In this document: piece by piece, positions 8,050 to 17,075 of the stretch
Numbering within the stretch: position 1 is the first letter of the stretch
Layout of the letters: each line of letters begins with the position of its first letter
Origin: Amorphoplanes friuliensis DSM 7358
GTDB lineage: Bacteria; Actinomycetota; Actinomycetes; Mycobacteriales; Micromonosporaceae
Length of the DNA: 64,000 bases
Direction: 5' to 3'
Assembly (NCBI RefSeq): GCF_000494755.1
Contig: NC_022657.1
Span: forward strand, 1,712,001-1,776,000
Translations under genes and position numbers: made by a program
Notes under the pieces: generated by a model
What the model was told of the DNA's origin: nothing
Database searches by the model: none
What the model saw: the letters and a program-made list of their open reading frames with translations, nothing else

Positions 8050-8735
8050 CACCGCAACTTCCTTGAAGTCGGGCCTACCCGGGCGTCTCGTAGGCCCAAC
8101 TTCCGTGAAGTCCGGCCAACCAGGCGGCTCGGATGACCAACTTCCGTGAAGTGGGCTCGGCTCGACGTCTAGTAGGCCCAACTTCCGTGATGTTGGGCTT
8201 ACCCGGGCGTTTGTAGGGCCGACTTCCGTGATGTTGGGCTTACCCGGGCGTTTGTAGGACCGACTTCCGTGATGTTGGGCCTACCCCGGCGCTCGTAGGA
8301 CCGACTTCCGTGATGTTGGGCTTACCCCGGCGTTTGTAGGACCGACTTCCATGAAGTTGGGCCTACCCCCGCGCTCGTAGGACCAACTTCCGTGATGTTG
8401 GGCCTGGCCTGGCGTCTGGTGGGTCCGACTTGCATGAGGTTGGGCGTGCCCCGGGCGCTTGCGGGCGAACTTCTGTGAAATCAGGCCAACCTTGTGGCTC
8501 GTAGGCCCAACTTCCGTGAAGTTGGGCTGTCCTGGCGTTTGGTGGGCCCTACTTTCATGAAGTCGGGCCTATGTGGGCGCTTTGAAGGGCCGACTTCCAA
8601 GAAGTTCGGACGCCTCGGCGCTCTGGCCTAATTTCCTTGAAGTTGGGCCTGTATCGGCGCTTCGAAGGCCCAACTTCCATGAAGTTGGGCCGGTACTGGC
8701 GCCTCGTAGGCCCAACTTCCGTGGAGGCGGGCTAT
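8050..8735. repeat. Array of about 17 imperfect palindromes at a 41-bp period
   Basis: The core AACTTCC or GACTTCC recurs at 8056, 8098, 8139, 8180, 8221, 8262, 8303, 8344, 8385, 8427, 8468, 8509, 8550, 8592, 8630, 8672 and 8713. Steps are 41 or 42 bp, with one of 38. The idealised unit is arm GTAGGCCCAACTTC, loop CGT or CAT, arm GAAGTTGGGCCTAC, then a 10-base GC-rich linker. Because 41 is not a multiple of three, no protein frame is preserved. Units starting 8180-8303 are nearly identical, suggesting recent local duplication. The whole 7669-8904 stretch contains no convincing gene; 8736-8904 shows only GC-rich leader sequence. Confidence 0.9.
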
Positions 8736-8904
8736 CCGAGGGCTTCGTGGGGTGGCTCCTATCAAGTTGGTCGGCCCGGCTGCGGCGCAGGTGGTGCCTT
8801 CCGGGCGCGGCCCGTTGCCGGCGGCGGCCGTGGGGTCTGGCTCGCTGTGGCGGCGGCGGGACAGGGCGGACCGGGTGGGGGCGGGGGTTGGGTAGCGTGT
8901 GGTC

Positions 8905-9639
8905 GTGTCCGCTCCTTTGTTCTTGGTTGATGACTTGCCTGGCGGGAAGCGTTTTACGCTGGCCGGCCCCGAGGGGCATCACGCTGCCACCGTGCAGCGC
9001 TTGAAGGCCGGTGAGGTCCTCGTGCTCGGGGACGGCCGCGGGGGCACCGTGACCGCCGAGGTGACCGGCGTCGGGCGCGGCAGTGTTGATGTTGAGGTGC
9101 GGGATCGGGCGTTTCAGGCCGCCCCCGACCCGCGACTGGTGGTCGTGCAGGGGATCGCCAAGGGCGACCGGGGTGAGCTTGCGGTCCAGGCCATGACCGA
9201 GATCGGCGTCGACGAGATCGTGCCGTGGGCGGCTTCGCGGTCGGTGGCGCAGTGGCGGGGTGATCGTGGGGAGCGGGCCCGCGAGAAGTGGGTGGCCACG
9301 GCGAGGGAGGCGGCCAAGCAGGCCCGGCGTTCGTGGCTTCCGGTGGTTTCCGGGAGTCCGGATGTCAGCACCAAGAAGGTCGCCGCGCGGCTGTCCGAGG
9401 TGGCGGGTGCGTTTGTGCTGCACGAGGAGGCCACTGACCGGCTCACCGGTGCGAAGTTGCCGGCGACCGGGGAGATCATGCTGGTGGTCGGGCCCGAGGG
9501 TGGGATCAGCGATCAGGAGCTCGGTGCTTTTGTCGCCGCCGGGGCCCATCCGGTGCGGCTCGGCGACTCGGTGCTGCGCACCTCGACGGCCGGGATGGCC
9601 GCGCTGGCCGTGCTGTCAGCCAGGCTGGAACGTTGGTGA
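8905..9639 (+). CDS. rsmE: 16S rRNA (uracil-1498-N3) methyltransferase RsmE
   Basis: The 244-residue SPOUT-class methyltransferase begins MSAPLFLVDD with a GTG start. The N-terminal PUA-like part contains EGHHAATVQRLKAGE. The C-terminal knotted domain has MLVVGPEGGISDQEL and a terminal LRTSTAGMAALAVL, both diagnostic. It methylates U1498 of 16S rRNA. A GTG at 8899 is in frame six bases earlier; 8905 better matches the family. The stop codon overlaps the first base triplet of an iron box for the next genes. rsmE downstream of dnaJ is normal actinobacterial order, but the repeat-filled gap between them is not. Confidence 0.94.
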   Translation: MSAPLFLVDDLPGGKRFTLAGPEGHHAATVQRLKAGEVLVLGDGRGGTVTAEVTGVGRGSVDVEVRDRAFQAAPDPRLVVVQGIAKGDRGELAVQAMTEIGVDEIVPWAASRSVAQWRGDRGERAREKWVATAREAAKQARRSWLPVVSGSPDVSTKKVAARLSEVAGAFVLHEEATDRLTGAKLPATGEIMLVVGPEGGISDQELGAFVAAGAHPVRLGDSVLRTSTAGMAALAVLSARLERW

Positions 9640-9655
9640 TGGAAGGGTAACCTAA
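9637..9655 (+). promoter_or_regulatory. IdeR/DmdR-type iron box upstream of the siderophore permease genes
   Basis: TGATGGAAGGGTAACCTAA matches 14 of 19 positions of the iron-box consensus TTAGGTTAGGCTAACCTAA, with the right half (TAACCTAA) perfect. It ends 10 bp before the permease ATG and overlaps the rsmE stop. The inferred role is iron-dependent repression of the transporter operon. Confidence 0.65.
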
Positions 9656-9665
9656 GCTTCCCTGC

Positions 9666-10715
9666 ATGGTCCTGACGCGTACGCCGGCGCCCGAGCGGGC
9701 TCAGGCTGGTGTGGCGGCGTCTCAGGCCAGGAGAGCGACAGGTCTGCTCGTCTGCCTCGGTGTGCTGGCAGTGGTCTGCGTGCTCAGCATCGCCCTCGGC
9801 ACCCGGAACGTCGCCCTTTCGACGGTCTGGGACGCGTTTGTGAACTACGCCGACACCGACGATCAGTCGATCGTGCGCGACCTGCGGGTCCCGCGGACGA
9901 TTCTGGGGTTGCTCGCGGGTGTCGCGTTCGGACTTTCCGGGGCGGTCATTCAGGCGGTCACGCGGAACCCGCTCGCCGACACGCAGATTCTCGGGATCAA
10001 CGCCGGTGCCGGGCTTTTTGTCGTGTTCGCGGTCGGTGTGCTCGGCCTGACCAGCCTGTCGCAGTACATGTGGTTCGCCTTCGCCGGTGTTGCGGTCGCC
10101 CTGACGCTGGTCTACGCGCTGGGTTCCGCGGGCCGGGCCGGCGCCACCCCCGTACGCCTGACGCTCGCCGGGGTTGCTCTCGGCGCGGTGATGGACGGCA
10201 TCTCCGGTGGCATCCGGCTGGTCCGGCCGCGGGCGTTCGACTATCTGCGGTTCTGGGACATCGGGTCGCTGGCGGGGCGGCCGGTCGATGTCGCCACGAC
10301 GATCCTGCCCTTTGTCGCCGCGGGGGTGGTGCTGGCGTTGATCGTCGCGCGGTCGCTCAACGCCGTGGCGCTGGGTGACGATCTGGCCCGTACGCTCGGT
10401 GCGAACATCGGGCGTACCCGGGTGCTGGCGACCGTGTCCGTGATGGTGCTGGCCGGGGCTGCGACCGCCGCGGTCGGTCCGATCGGTTTTGTCGGGCTGA
10501 TGGTGCCGCATGTCGTGCGGTGGTTCGTCGGCCCGGACCAGCGCTGGATCTTCGTCTACACGATCGTCTGCGGGCCGATCCTGTTGCTGCTGGCCGACAT
10601 CACCGGGCGGCTGGTCGTCCGCCCGGGTGAGTTGCGGGTGGGTGTGGTCACGGCGTTCGTGGGTGCGCCCGTGCTGATCTGGCTCGTGCGCCGGAGCCGG
10701 GTGAGCGGGCTGTGA
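9666..10715 (+). CDS. FecCD-family iron-siderophore ABC transporter permease
   Basis: A 349-residue integral membrane protein of the BtuC/FecCD fold, about nine to ten helices. Family signatures include LRVPRTILGLLAGVAFGLSG, AVTRNPLADTQILGINAGA and GPIGFVGLMVPHVVR. It forms half of the inner-membrane channel that imports ferric siderophores with the next permease. The iron box at 9637-9655 directly precedes it. The second permease starts inside its last codons (GTGA overlap, 4 bp), so the two are translationally coupled. Confidence 0.92.
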   Translation: MVLTRTPAPERAQAGVAASQARRATGLLVCLGVLAVVCVLSIALGTRNVALSTVWDAFVNYADTDDQSIVRDLRVPRTILGLLAGVAFGLSGAVIQAVTRNPLADTQILGINAGAGLFVVFAVGVLGLTSLSQYMWFAFAGVAVALTLVYALGSAGRAGATPVRLTLAGVALGAVMDGISGGIRLVRPRAFDYLRFWDIGSLAGRPVDVATTILPFVAAGVVLALIVARSLNAVALGDDLARTLGANIGRTRVLATVSVMVLAGAATAAVGPIGFVGLMVPHVVRWFVGPDQRWIFVYTIVCGPILLLLADITGRLVVRPGELRVGVVTAFVGAPVLIWLVRRSRVSGL

Positions 10716-11755
10716 GCGTCGACTTCGGCCGGAAGGTCCTGGTGCTGCGACCGCATCGCCGCGCCTCCGCGCGTTTTGCCCTCCGGCCCGCCCTGGTCAC
10801 CGCGACGATAGCGATCACCACGCTGGCCGTTGCGGTGGTTGCGCTGGGGACGGGCGAGTTCACGCTGAGTCCGTCGCAGGTGGTCGAGGCGCTCGCCGGT
10901 GAGGGGACGCGGGCCGCCCGGCTCGTGGTGGTCGAGTGGCGGCTGCCGCGGGTCCTGCTCGCGCTGATCATCGGGGCGGCGCTGGGGCTGGCCGGGGCGG
11001 TCTTTCAGGCGCTGACGCGCAACCCGCTGGGCAGCCCGGACATCATCGGCCTCAACGTCGGCGCCTACACCGGTGTGCTGGTCGTCACCGTGTTCGTCGG
11101 CAACGGTTACTACCTGATCGCGGGCGGGGCGCTGGTCGGCGGGCTGGTCACCGCGCTGGTCGTCTACCTGTTCGCGTTCAAGCGGGGTGTGCAGGGCTTC
11201 CGGCTGATCATCGTGGGTATCGCGATCAGCGCCATGCTGGCGTCGGCCAACCAGTGGTTCATCATCAAGGTCGACCTCCAGGCGGCGTTCAAGGCCGCCA
11301 TCTGGGAGCAGGGCACGCTCAACGGCCTCGGCTGGGCGCAGGTGACCCCGGTCGCGGTCACCGTCGGGGCGCTCTGCGTGGCGCTCCTCGGGTACGGGCA
11401 CCGCCTCGCCCTGCTGGAGATGGGCGAGGACGCGGCCGCCGCTCTGGGCGTACGCGTGGAAGCGACCCGGCTTGCGTACCTGATCATCGGGGCGGCCTTG
11501 ACCGCGGTCGCGACAGCGGCCGCCGGACCGATCTCCTTCGTGGCGCTCGCGGCACCGCAGCTGGCCCAGCGGCTGACCCGCACGCCGGGCATCGCGCTGG
11601 TGCCCTCGGCGGCGATGGGCGCGTTCCTGCTGATGCTCAGCGACTGGCTCGCGCAGTGGGCGTTCGCGCCGACCCAGCTGCCGGTCGGCATCGTGACCGT
11701 CTCCGTGGGCGGCATCTACTTCGTCTGGCTGCTCGCACGCCAGGCCCGGCGCTAG
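10712..11755 (+). CDS. FecCD-family iron-siderophore ABC transporter permease (partner)
   Basis: A 347-residue FecCD-type permease that pairs with the preceding one. It contains WRLPRVLLALIIGAALGLAG, ALTRNPLGSPDIIGLNVGAY and GPISFVALAAPQLAQRL, the equivalents of the partner's motifs. The two permeases are paralogous but diverged, as usual for FepD/FepG-type pairs. The start is GTG 10712, overlapping the upstream stop. The ATPase gene follows after 9 bp. Confidence 0.92.
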   Translation: MSVDFGRKVLVLRPHRRASARFALRPALVTATIAITTLAVAVVALGTGEFTLSPSQVVEALAGEGTRAARLVVVEWRLPRVLLALIIGAALGLAGAVFQALTRNPLGSPDIIGLNVGAYTGVLVVTVFVGNGYYLIAGGALVGGLVTALVVYLFAFKRGVQGFRLIIVGIAISAMLASANQWFIIKVDLQAAFKAAIWEQGTLNGLGWAQVTPVAVTVGALCVALLGYGHRLALLEMGEDAAAALGVRVEATRLAYLIIGAALTAVATAAAGPISFVALAAPQLAQRLTRTPGIALVPSAAMGAFLLMLSDWLAQWAFAPTQLPVGIVTVSVGGIYFVWLLARQARR

Positions 11756-11764
11756 GGGAGTGCG

Positions 11765-12559
11765 ATGAGTCTGGCGGCCAAGGGCATCACCATCGGGTAC
11801 GACAAGAAGACGATCAGCGAGCGCCTCGACCTCGACGTGCCCGAGAGTCGCTTCACCGCGATCATCGGCCCCAACGCCTGTGGCAAGTCGACGCTGCTGC
11901 GGGCGCTGTCGCGGCTGCTCAAGCCGACCGCGGGCGAGGTGCTGCTGGACGGGCGGGACATCCACTCGCGGCCGGCCAAGGAGGTCGCGCGGCGGCTGGG
12001 GCTGCTGCCGCAGTCGTCGATCGCGCCCGACGGGATCACGGTCGCCGAGCTGGTGGCGCGGGGACGGTTCCCGCATCAGAAGCTGATCCGGCAGTGGTCG
12101 CCGGACGACGAGGCCGCGGTGGTCGCCGCCCTGGCCGCCACCGGTGTGACCGAACTCTCGGGTGAGCTGGTCGACACCCTTTCCGGCGGGCAGCGGCAGC
12201 GGGTCTGGGTGGCGATGGTGCTGGCCCAGCAGACGCCGATCGTGCTGCTCGACGAGCCGACCACGTTCCTCGACATCGCCCACCAGATCGAGTTGCTCGA
12301 ACTCTGCGTACGCCTCAACCGCGAGCAGGGCACCACGATGGTCGCGGTGCTGCACGACCTCAACCAGGCCGCCCGGTACGCGGACCACCTGGTGGTGATG
12401 AAGGCCGGGGCCATCGTCGCGCAGGGTGACCCGCGGAAGGTCATGACGGCCGCGCTGGTCGAGGACGTCTTCGGGCTGGGCTGCCGCATCATCGACGATC
12501 CGGAGACGCACACCCCGCTGGTCATCCCGCGCTCCTCGGTGACCCAGCGCGTAAGTTAG
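11765..12559 (+). CDS. Ferric siderophore ABC transporter ATP-binding protein
   Basis: A 264-residue FepC/FecE-like ATPase. Walker A is GPNACGKST, with Ala where Gly is more usual. The signature is [17 protein letters not shown], Walker B is [12 protein letters not shown], and the switch histidine lies in [11 protein letters not shown]. It energises the two permeases immediately upstream. The ribosome site GGGGAG (TAGGGGAGTGCG) overlaps the previous stop region. Its own stop codon lies inside the next iron box (12551-12569). The matching binding protein may be the lipoprotein encoded at 17076-18092. Confidence 0.94.
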   Translation: MSLAAKGITIGYDKKTISERLDLDVPESRFTAIIGPNACGKSTLLRALSRLLKPTAGEVLLDGRDIHSRPAKEVARRLGLLPQSSIAPDGITVAELVARGRFPHQKLIRQWSPDDEAAVVAALAATGVTELSGELVDTLSGGQRQRVWVAMVLAQQTPIVLLDEPTTFLDIAHQIELLELCVRLNREQGTTMVAVLHDLNQAARYADHLVVMKAGAIVAQGDPRKVMTAALVEDVFGLGCRIIDDPETHTPLVIPRSSVTQRVS

Positions 12560-12569
12560 CCTGGCCTTA
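12551..12569 (+). promoter_or_regulatory. IdeR/DmdR-type iron box upstream of mbtH
   Basis: GTAAGTTAGCCTGGCCTTA agrees with 13 of 19 consensus positions and is itself a near dyad. It overlaps the stop of the ATPase gene and lies 28 bp before the MbtH GTG. It suggests a second iron-controlled promoter for mbtH and the exporter pair. Confidence 0.6.
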
Positions 12570-12597
12570 CTCGTGTGCAGACCTCTGGGGAGACGTC

Positions 12598-12810
12598 GTG
12601 TCCAGCAACCCGTTCGATGACGAGAACGGCACCTTCCACGTCCTGGTGAACGACGAGGAGCAGCACTCGCTCTGGCCGTCGTTCAAGGACGTCCCGGCGG
12701 GCTGGCGCAGCGTCTTCGGGCCCGCACCGCGCGCGGAGGCCGTCGCCTACGTCGACGCCAACTGGACGGATCTGCGTCCCCGGTCGCTGCGCGAAAGCTC
12801 AGCGCAGTGA
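12598..12810 (+). CDS. mbtH: MbtH-like NRPS accessory protein
   Basis: This 70-residue protein has the full MbtH pattern: [26 protein letters not shown], then VPAGW, then a C-terminal [11 protein letters not shown]. MbtH proteins bind and activate adenylation domains of non-ribosomal peptide synthetases. It is the only direct NRPS-linked gene here; no adenylation or condensation domain is in the window, so its partner must be elsewhere. The GTG start is preceded by GGGGAGA. The ABC exporter pair follows after 7 bp. Confidence 0.95.
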   Translation: MSSNPFDDENGTFHVLVNDEEQHSLWPSFKDVPAGWRSVFGPAPRAEAVAYVDANWTDLRPRSLRESSAQ

Positions 12811-12817
12811 GGGCCCG

Positions 12818-14509
12818 GTGAGCCGCTCCGGCGCTCGCATCCTGCTTCGCAGCACCACCCGGAACGCCCGCCGGCTCTGGACGGGTACGGCTCTCATCGC
12901 GGTCCACCAGGCCTGTGAGACGTTCGTCCCGATCATGATCGGCGTCATCGTGGACCGGGCCGTCATGCCCGGCGACGGCGGCCAGCTGCTGCTCTGGATC
13001 GGTGTGCTGGCGGTGCAGTTCACGGTGCTGACCACGGCGTACAGGTTCGGCGCGCGGCGGCTGATGAGCGCGATCGCCGAGGAGGGCCATCAGCTGCGGC
13101 TGGAGGTGTCGGCGAAGATCCTGCACCCGCGGGGCGTACGCACCGACCTGCGGGCGGGTGACCTGCTGACGGTGTCGACGAGTGATGCCGACAACACGTC
13201 GTACCTGCTGGACTACATCCCGCGGGTCGCCGGTGCCGTCGTCGCCACCGTGATCAGTGCCGTGGCGCTGTTCCTGATCTCGGTGCCGCTGGGCCTGGTC
13301 GTCCTGATCGCCACACCGGTCGTGCTGGTGCTGCTGCAGATCAGCTCGCCACTGATCACCAAGCGTGTCGCCGACCAGCAGGAACAGGCCGGCCGGGCGA
13401 CCTCGCTCGCCACCGACCTGGTCACCGGGCTGCGCCCGCTGCGGGGCATCGGCGCCCAGGACGCGGCCGCCGATCGTTACCGCGAGGTCAGCCGCCGGTC
13501 GCTGCGCGCCACGCTGCGGGCCTCGCGGACCCAGGGTGGTTACCTGGCCGCGTCGACCACGCTGAGCACGCTGCTGGCCTGCGGCATCGCCATCCTGGCG
13601 GGCTGGTTCGCGCTGACCGGCCGGATCAGCGTCGGCGAGTTCATCACGGTCATCGGTCTGGCGCAGTTCCTGATCGAGCCGTTCGGGACGCTGGCGGTCG
13701 TGCCGAGCTGGATCGCCGAGGCGCGGGCGTCCGCCGATCGGGTCGCCCTGATCACCGACGCCGGTCTGGTCCTGCCCCAGGGTGTCGCCGAGCCGGCCGA
13801 GCACCCGTGCGACCTGCGCCTGGCCGGGGTGAGCCACGGTCCGCTCGACGGGCTGGACCTGCACGTCCGCCCGGGTGAGTTCGTCGGTGTGGTCGCCCGC
13901 CGGTCCGGTGACGCCGACGCGCTGGTCAAGCTGCTCTCCGTCCCGGCCGGTCATCGGGGCCGCGTGCTGCTGGGCGGATCGCCGCTCGAGGAGGTCGAGC
14001 GTTCGCACGCCCGCCGGCTTCTGCTGGTCGAGCCCCACCATCCCGATCTGTTCACCGGCACGATCGCGGCCAACGTGGCGGTGCACGCCGAAGCGGCGGA
14101 GGGTCTCCTGGCCGAGGCGCTGAGCGCCGCGGCCGCCGACGAGGTGCTGGCCACCCGGCCCGACGGGCTCGATGCGGTGGTCGCCGAGCGCGGCGCGAGC
14201 CTCTCGGGTGGTCAGCGGCAGCGGATCGCGCTGGCCCGCGCCCTGCTCGCCCGGCCGCCCGTGCTGGTTTTGCACGATCCGACCACCGCCGTCGACGCGG
14301 TCACCGAGCACGCCATCGCGCAGGGCATCCGAGCGCTGCGGCACGGCCCCGGCGCCGGCTTCGCCACCGTCGTGATCACCAGCAGCCCGGCCCTGCTCGC
14401 CGCCACCGACCGGGTGATCGTGCTCGGCGACGGCGCCGTGACAGCCGAAGGGGAGCACGCGGTGCTGGGCGAGAACGACGAGACCTACCGCCGGCTGGTG
14501 CTGCGATGA
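12818..14509 (+). CDS. ABC exporter half-transporter, degenerate Walker A (siderophore export candidate)
   Basis: A 563-residue half-transporter: an N-terminal membrane domain of about six helices, then an ATPase domain. The ATPase site is abnormal. Where Walker A belongs (around residues 358-366) it reads VARRSGDADAL and lacks the GK-S/T. Walker B is VLVLHDP (residues 482-488) in place of LLLLDEP, while the signature LSGGQRQR (from 462) is intact. This is the degenerate-site partner of a heterodimer with the next gene, whose defects are complementary. Its place after mbtH suggests siderophore or peptide export. The start is GTG, and its last codons overlap the next start (ATGA). Confidence 0.9.
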   Translation: MSRSGARILLRSTTRNARRLWTGTALIAVHQACETFVPIMIGVIVDRAVMPGDGGQLLLWIGVLAVQFTVLTTAYRFGARRLMSAIAEEGHQLRLEVSAKILHPRGVRTDLRAGDLLTVSTSDADNTSYLLDYIPRVAGAVVATVISAVALFLISVPLGLVVLIATPVVLVLLQISSPLITKRVADQQEQAGRATSLATDLVTGLRPLRGIGAQDAAADRYREVSRRSLRATLRASRTQGGYLAASTTLSTLLACGIAILAGWFALTGRISVGEFITVIGLAQFLIEPFGTLAVVPSWIAEARASADRVALITDAGLVLPQGVAEPAEHPCDLRLAGVSHGPLDGLDLHVRPGEFVGVVARRSGDADALVKLLSVPAGHRGRVLLGGSPLEEVERSHARRLLLVEPHHPDLFTGTIAANVAVHAEAAEGLLAEALSAAAADEVLATRPDGLDAVVAERGASLSGGQRQRIALARALLARPPVLVLHDPTTAVDAVTEHAIAQGIRALRHGPGAGFATVVITSSPALLAATDRVIVLGDGAVTAEGEHAVLGENDETYRRLVLR

Positions 14510-16254
14510 GCGAGATCCTGCCCATCGCGACCGGCCGGCAGACCCGGGCCTGGCTCTGGTCGGAGCTGCGCACCCGCCGCGGCGAGGTGGCCGGGACGCT
14601 GCTGGCCGGCATCCTCGCGGCCGCGGCGGCCATCGTCCCCGTGTACGCCCTCGGCCTGCTGGTCGACCGTGTCCGCGCCGACGCCGGCACCTCGGCGATC
14701 GTCTCGATCTCGATCGTCATCGTCACGGCCGCACTGGTCGGCGGTGCTGCGATCGGGCTGTCCACCTACCTGATCGGCCGGCTCGGCTCGCGGATGCTGG
14801 CGGATCTGCGCGAGAGCACCGTGGCGACCGCGCTGCGCCTGCCCGCGCTGGTGCTCGACCGGGCGGGCCGCGGTGACCTGCTGTCGCGGGTCGGCGCCGA
14901 CATCGCCGCGATCGGCAAGGCCGTCTCCGACGTGCTGCCCAACGTGATCTCGGCCCTGCTGCTGGGCGTGCTGAGCCTGGTGGCGATGGCCGGCATCGAC
15001 TGGCGGCTCGGCCTCGCCGGTGCCGTGACGGTCCCGTTCTACGCGATCGCCCTGCGCTGGTATCTGCCCCGCTCCGCACCCCGGTACGCCGAAGAGCGCA
15101 AGGCCGTCGCCGAACGGTCCCAGCTGCTCGTGGAGAGCATGCAGGGGCTGCGCACCGTCCACGCGTACAGGTTGGAGGACCGGCATCTGGCCGCGATCGA
15201 CCGGGCGTCGGCCAAGGCGCGGGACATCGACGTCGGGGTCTTCACGCTCTTCACGCGGTTCGTGGGCCGGATCAACCGCGCCGAGTTCGTCGGGCTCGCG
15301 GTGCTGCTCGCGACCGGCTTCTGGCTGGTCCGCAACGGTTCCGTCTCGGTCGGTCAAGCCTCCGCGGCCGCCCTGCTCTTCCACCGGCTGTTCAACCCGG
15401 TGTCGATGCTGCTGTTCACCTTCGACGAGATCCAGTCGGCCGGGGCGAGCCTGTCCCGGCTGGTCGGCGTCGAGACGATGCCGGTCGAGCGGCGTACGGA
15501 GGGCCACCGGCCGGCGGACTCGTCGCTGACGCTGGACGACGTCAGTTTCAGCTACGACGGTCGTACGCCGGTGCTGCAGCGGGTGAGTCTGCGTCTCGAG
15601 CCCGGTGAGCGGGTGGCCCTGGTCGGCTCGACCGGCGCCGGCAAGACCACGGTCGCTTCGATCGCGGCGGGTCTGCTGCGCCCCGACGAGGGGTCGGCCC
15701 GTGTCGGCGGTGTGCCCGTGCACGAGCTGCCACCCGAGACGGTCGCGATCATCAGTCAGGAGACCCACGTCTTCGCGGGCCCGCTGATCGAGGACCTGCG
15801 TCTCGCCCGGCCGGGGACAGCCGTCGCCGCCGTGGAGGCGGCCCTGGAGACGGTCGGCGCGTTGCAGTGGGCGCAGGCGCTGCCCGAGGGCCTCGACACG
15901 CTGGTCGGCGACGGCGGCCACGACCTCACCCCGGCGCAGGCGCAGCAGCTGGCGCTGGCCCGCCTGGTGCTGCTGGACCCGGCTGTGGCCGTACTGGATG
16001 AAGCCACCGCCGAGGCGGGCAGCGCCGGTGCCCGCGCCCTCGAGGAGGCCGCGGCAGCCGCGACGAGGGGCCGGACCGTGCTGATCGTGGCGCACCGGCT
16101 GACGCAGGCGGCGTCGGCGGACCGGGTCGTCGTGCTCGAGCACGGCGCGGTGGTCGAGTCGGGACCGCACGCCGACCTGGTCGCCGCGGGTGGCCGGTAC
16201 GCCGAACTGTGGACCGCGTGGGAGTCCCGGGCCACAAAAGAACGAGTGGCCTGA
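14506..16254 (+). CDS. ABC exporter half-transporter, intact Walker A/B but degenerate signature
   Basis: A 582-residue half-transporter with six N-terminal membrane helices and an ATPase domain. Walker A GSTGAGKT is at residues 374-381 and Walker B AVLDEAT is intact, but the signature is LTPAQ (474-478) in place of LSGGQ. Paired with the upstream half-transporter, one composite site would be complete (Walker motifs from this protein, signature from the other) and the other site dead, as in known heterodimeric exporters. The ATGA overlap with the previous gene supports stoichiometric production. The substrate is inferred from context to be a siderophore. Confidence 0.92.
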   Translation: MSEILPIATGRQTRAWLWSELRTRRGEVAGTLLAGILAAAAAIVPVYALGLLVDRVRADAGTSAIVSISIVIVTAALVGGAAIGLSTYLIGRLGSRMLADLRESTVATALRLPALVLDRAGRGDLLSRVGADIAAIGKAVSDVLPNVISALLLGVLSLVAMAGIDWRLGLAGAVTVPFYAIALRWYLPRSAPRYAEERKAVAERSQLLVESMQGLRTVHAYRLEDRHLAAIDRASAKARDIDVGVFTLFTRFVGRINRAEFVGLAVLLATGFWLVRNGSVSVGQASAAALLFHRLFNPVSMLLFTFDEIQSAGASLSRLVGVETMPVERRTEGHRPADSSLTLDDVSFSYDGRTPVLQRVSLRLEPGERVALVGSTGAGKTTVASIAAGLLRPDEGSARVGGVPVHELPPETVAIISQETHVFAGPLIEDLRLARPGTAVAAVEAALETVGALQWAQALPEGLDTLVGDGGHDLTPAQAQQLALARLVLLDPAVAVLDEATAEAGSAGARALEEAAAAATRGRTVLIVAHRLTQAASADRVVVLEHGAVVESGPHADLVAAGGRYAELWTAWESRATKERVA

Positions 16255-16264
16255 AACCCGGGGC

Positions 16265-17008
16265 CTACGCGCCGAGCGAGGGGACGAGCTGGTCACCGAA
16301 CAGGCTGTGCAGGCCCCAGACGACAACGCTGAGCAGGAGCCCGCCGAGGAAGGCGAAGCCCATGCCGGCGTACCAGCGGTAGCGCTTCTCGCGCGGTGCG
16401 GCCCGTGACGACCAGGGGCGTTCCCGGAGCAGCCAGACGAGCAGACCCAGTCCGAGCGGCGTCCAGTAGAGGATCCAGAACCAGAACCATTTGGTACCGG
16501 TCACCGGGTCCGGCGCCGACGTCAGCGCCCAGAGGACGAGCAGGACGCCGGTGATCGCGAGTCCGGAGAGGACGGTCTTCAGCACGGCGGTGCCGGCGTA
16601 CGGCCCGCCGGCGTACCAGTGCTCCATCGCGGCACCGAGCGCCTTGCTCTCCGCGTCGACCGGTTTGCCGTCGCTGCCCAGCGTGCTGTTGGTGTAGGTG
16701 TAGTGCGTCCGGTCGTCGCGGGTGTTCCAGAGGAAGATCGGGCCGTACTCGTCGGCGGTGTCGAGTTCCGCGCCGGCCGGGTTGAGCAGGCCGCCGGTGT
16801 TCTCCCAGCTGTCACCCCACTCGTACGACGTGACGCGCCCCGCGTCCAGGTCGGCGCGGGCCTGCGAGACGCTCCCCTCGCGCGGGGCTGTCCACCAGGT
16901 GAGGCCGGCCCAGGCGACCCAGCCGAGCACCAGCACGACCCGCAGCACCTGCCACCACGAGACCTTCGGCCGTCCGCCGACCTGCTGCACCACCGCGTCA
17001 CCCGTCAC
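16265..17008 (-). CDS. Integral membrane protein of unknown function
   Basis: The 247-residue protein has one helix near the N-terminus (VLRVVLVLGWVAWAGLTWW). An extracytoplasmic-looking domain of about 100 residues follows, rich in Trp, Tyr and Asp (SYEWGDSWENTGGLL, IFLWNTRDDRTHYTYTN). Three more helices follow: TVLSGLAITGVLLVLWAL, FWFWILYWTPLGLGLLVWLL and MGFAFLGGLLLSVVVWGL. I recognise no family. The start is taken as GTG 17008, with GGGA 11 bases upstream, rather than an upstream TTG at 17035. It converges on the ABC exporter gene, with a 10-bp gap. Confidence 0.75.
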   Translation of the reverse strand: MTGDAVVQQVGGRPKVSWWQVLRVVLVLGWVAWAGLTWWTAPREGSVSQARADLDAGRVTSYEWGDSWENTGGLLNPAGAELDTADEYGPIFLWNTRDDRTHYTYTNSTLGSDGKPVDAESKALGAAMEHWYAGGPYAGTAVLKTVLSGLAITGVLLVLWALTSAPDPVTGTKWFWFWILYWTPLGLGLLVWLLRERPWSSRAAPREKRYRWYAGMGFAFLGGLLLSVVVWGLHSLFGDQLVPSLGA

Positions 17009-17075
17009 AAGCGTGATGGTCCCAGCCGGAAGCAACGACCGGACACGGGGACTGCCGGAACCGTCCCCGCGGTCG

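Noticed and set aside
8050-8735. CRISPR array
   Set aside because: The spacing is 41 bp with only about 10 bases between repeats, linkers are similar rather than unique, units diverge, and no cas genes are near.
8569-9549. Long minus-strand frame across the repeat array and rsmE
   Set aside because: It is antisense to the clear rsmE gene, and its end translates the palindromic repeats.
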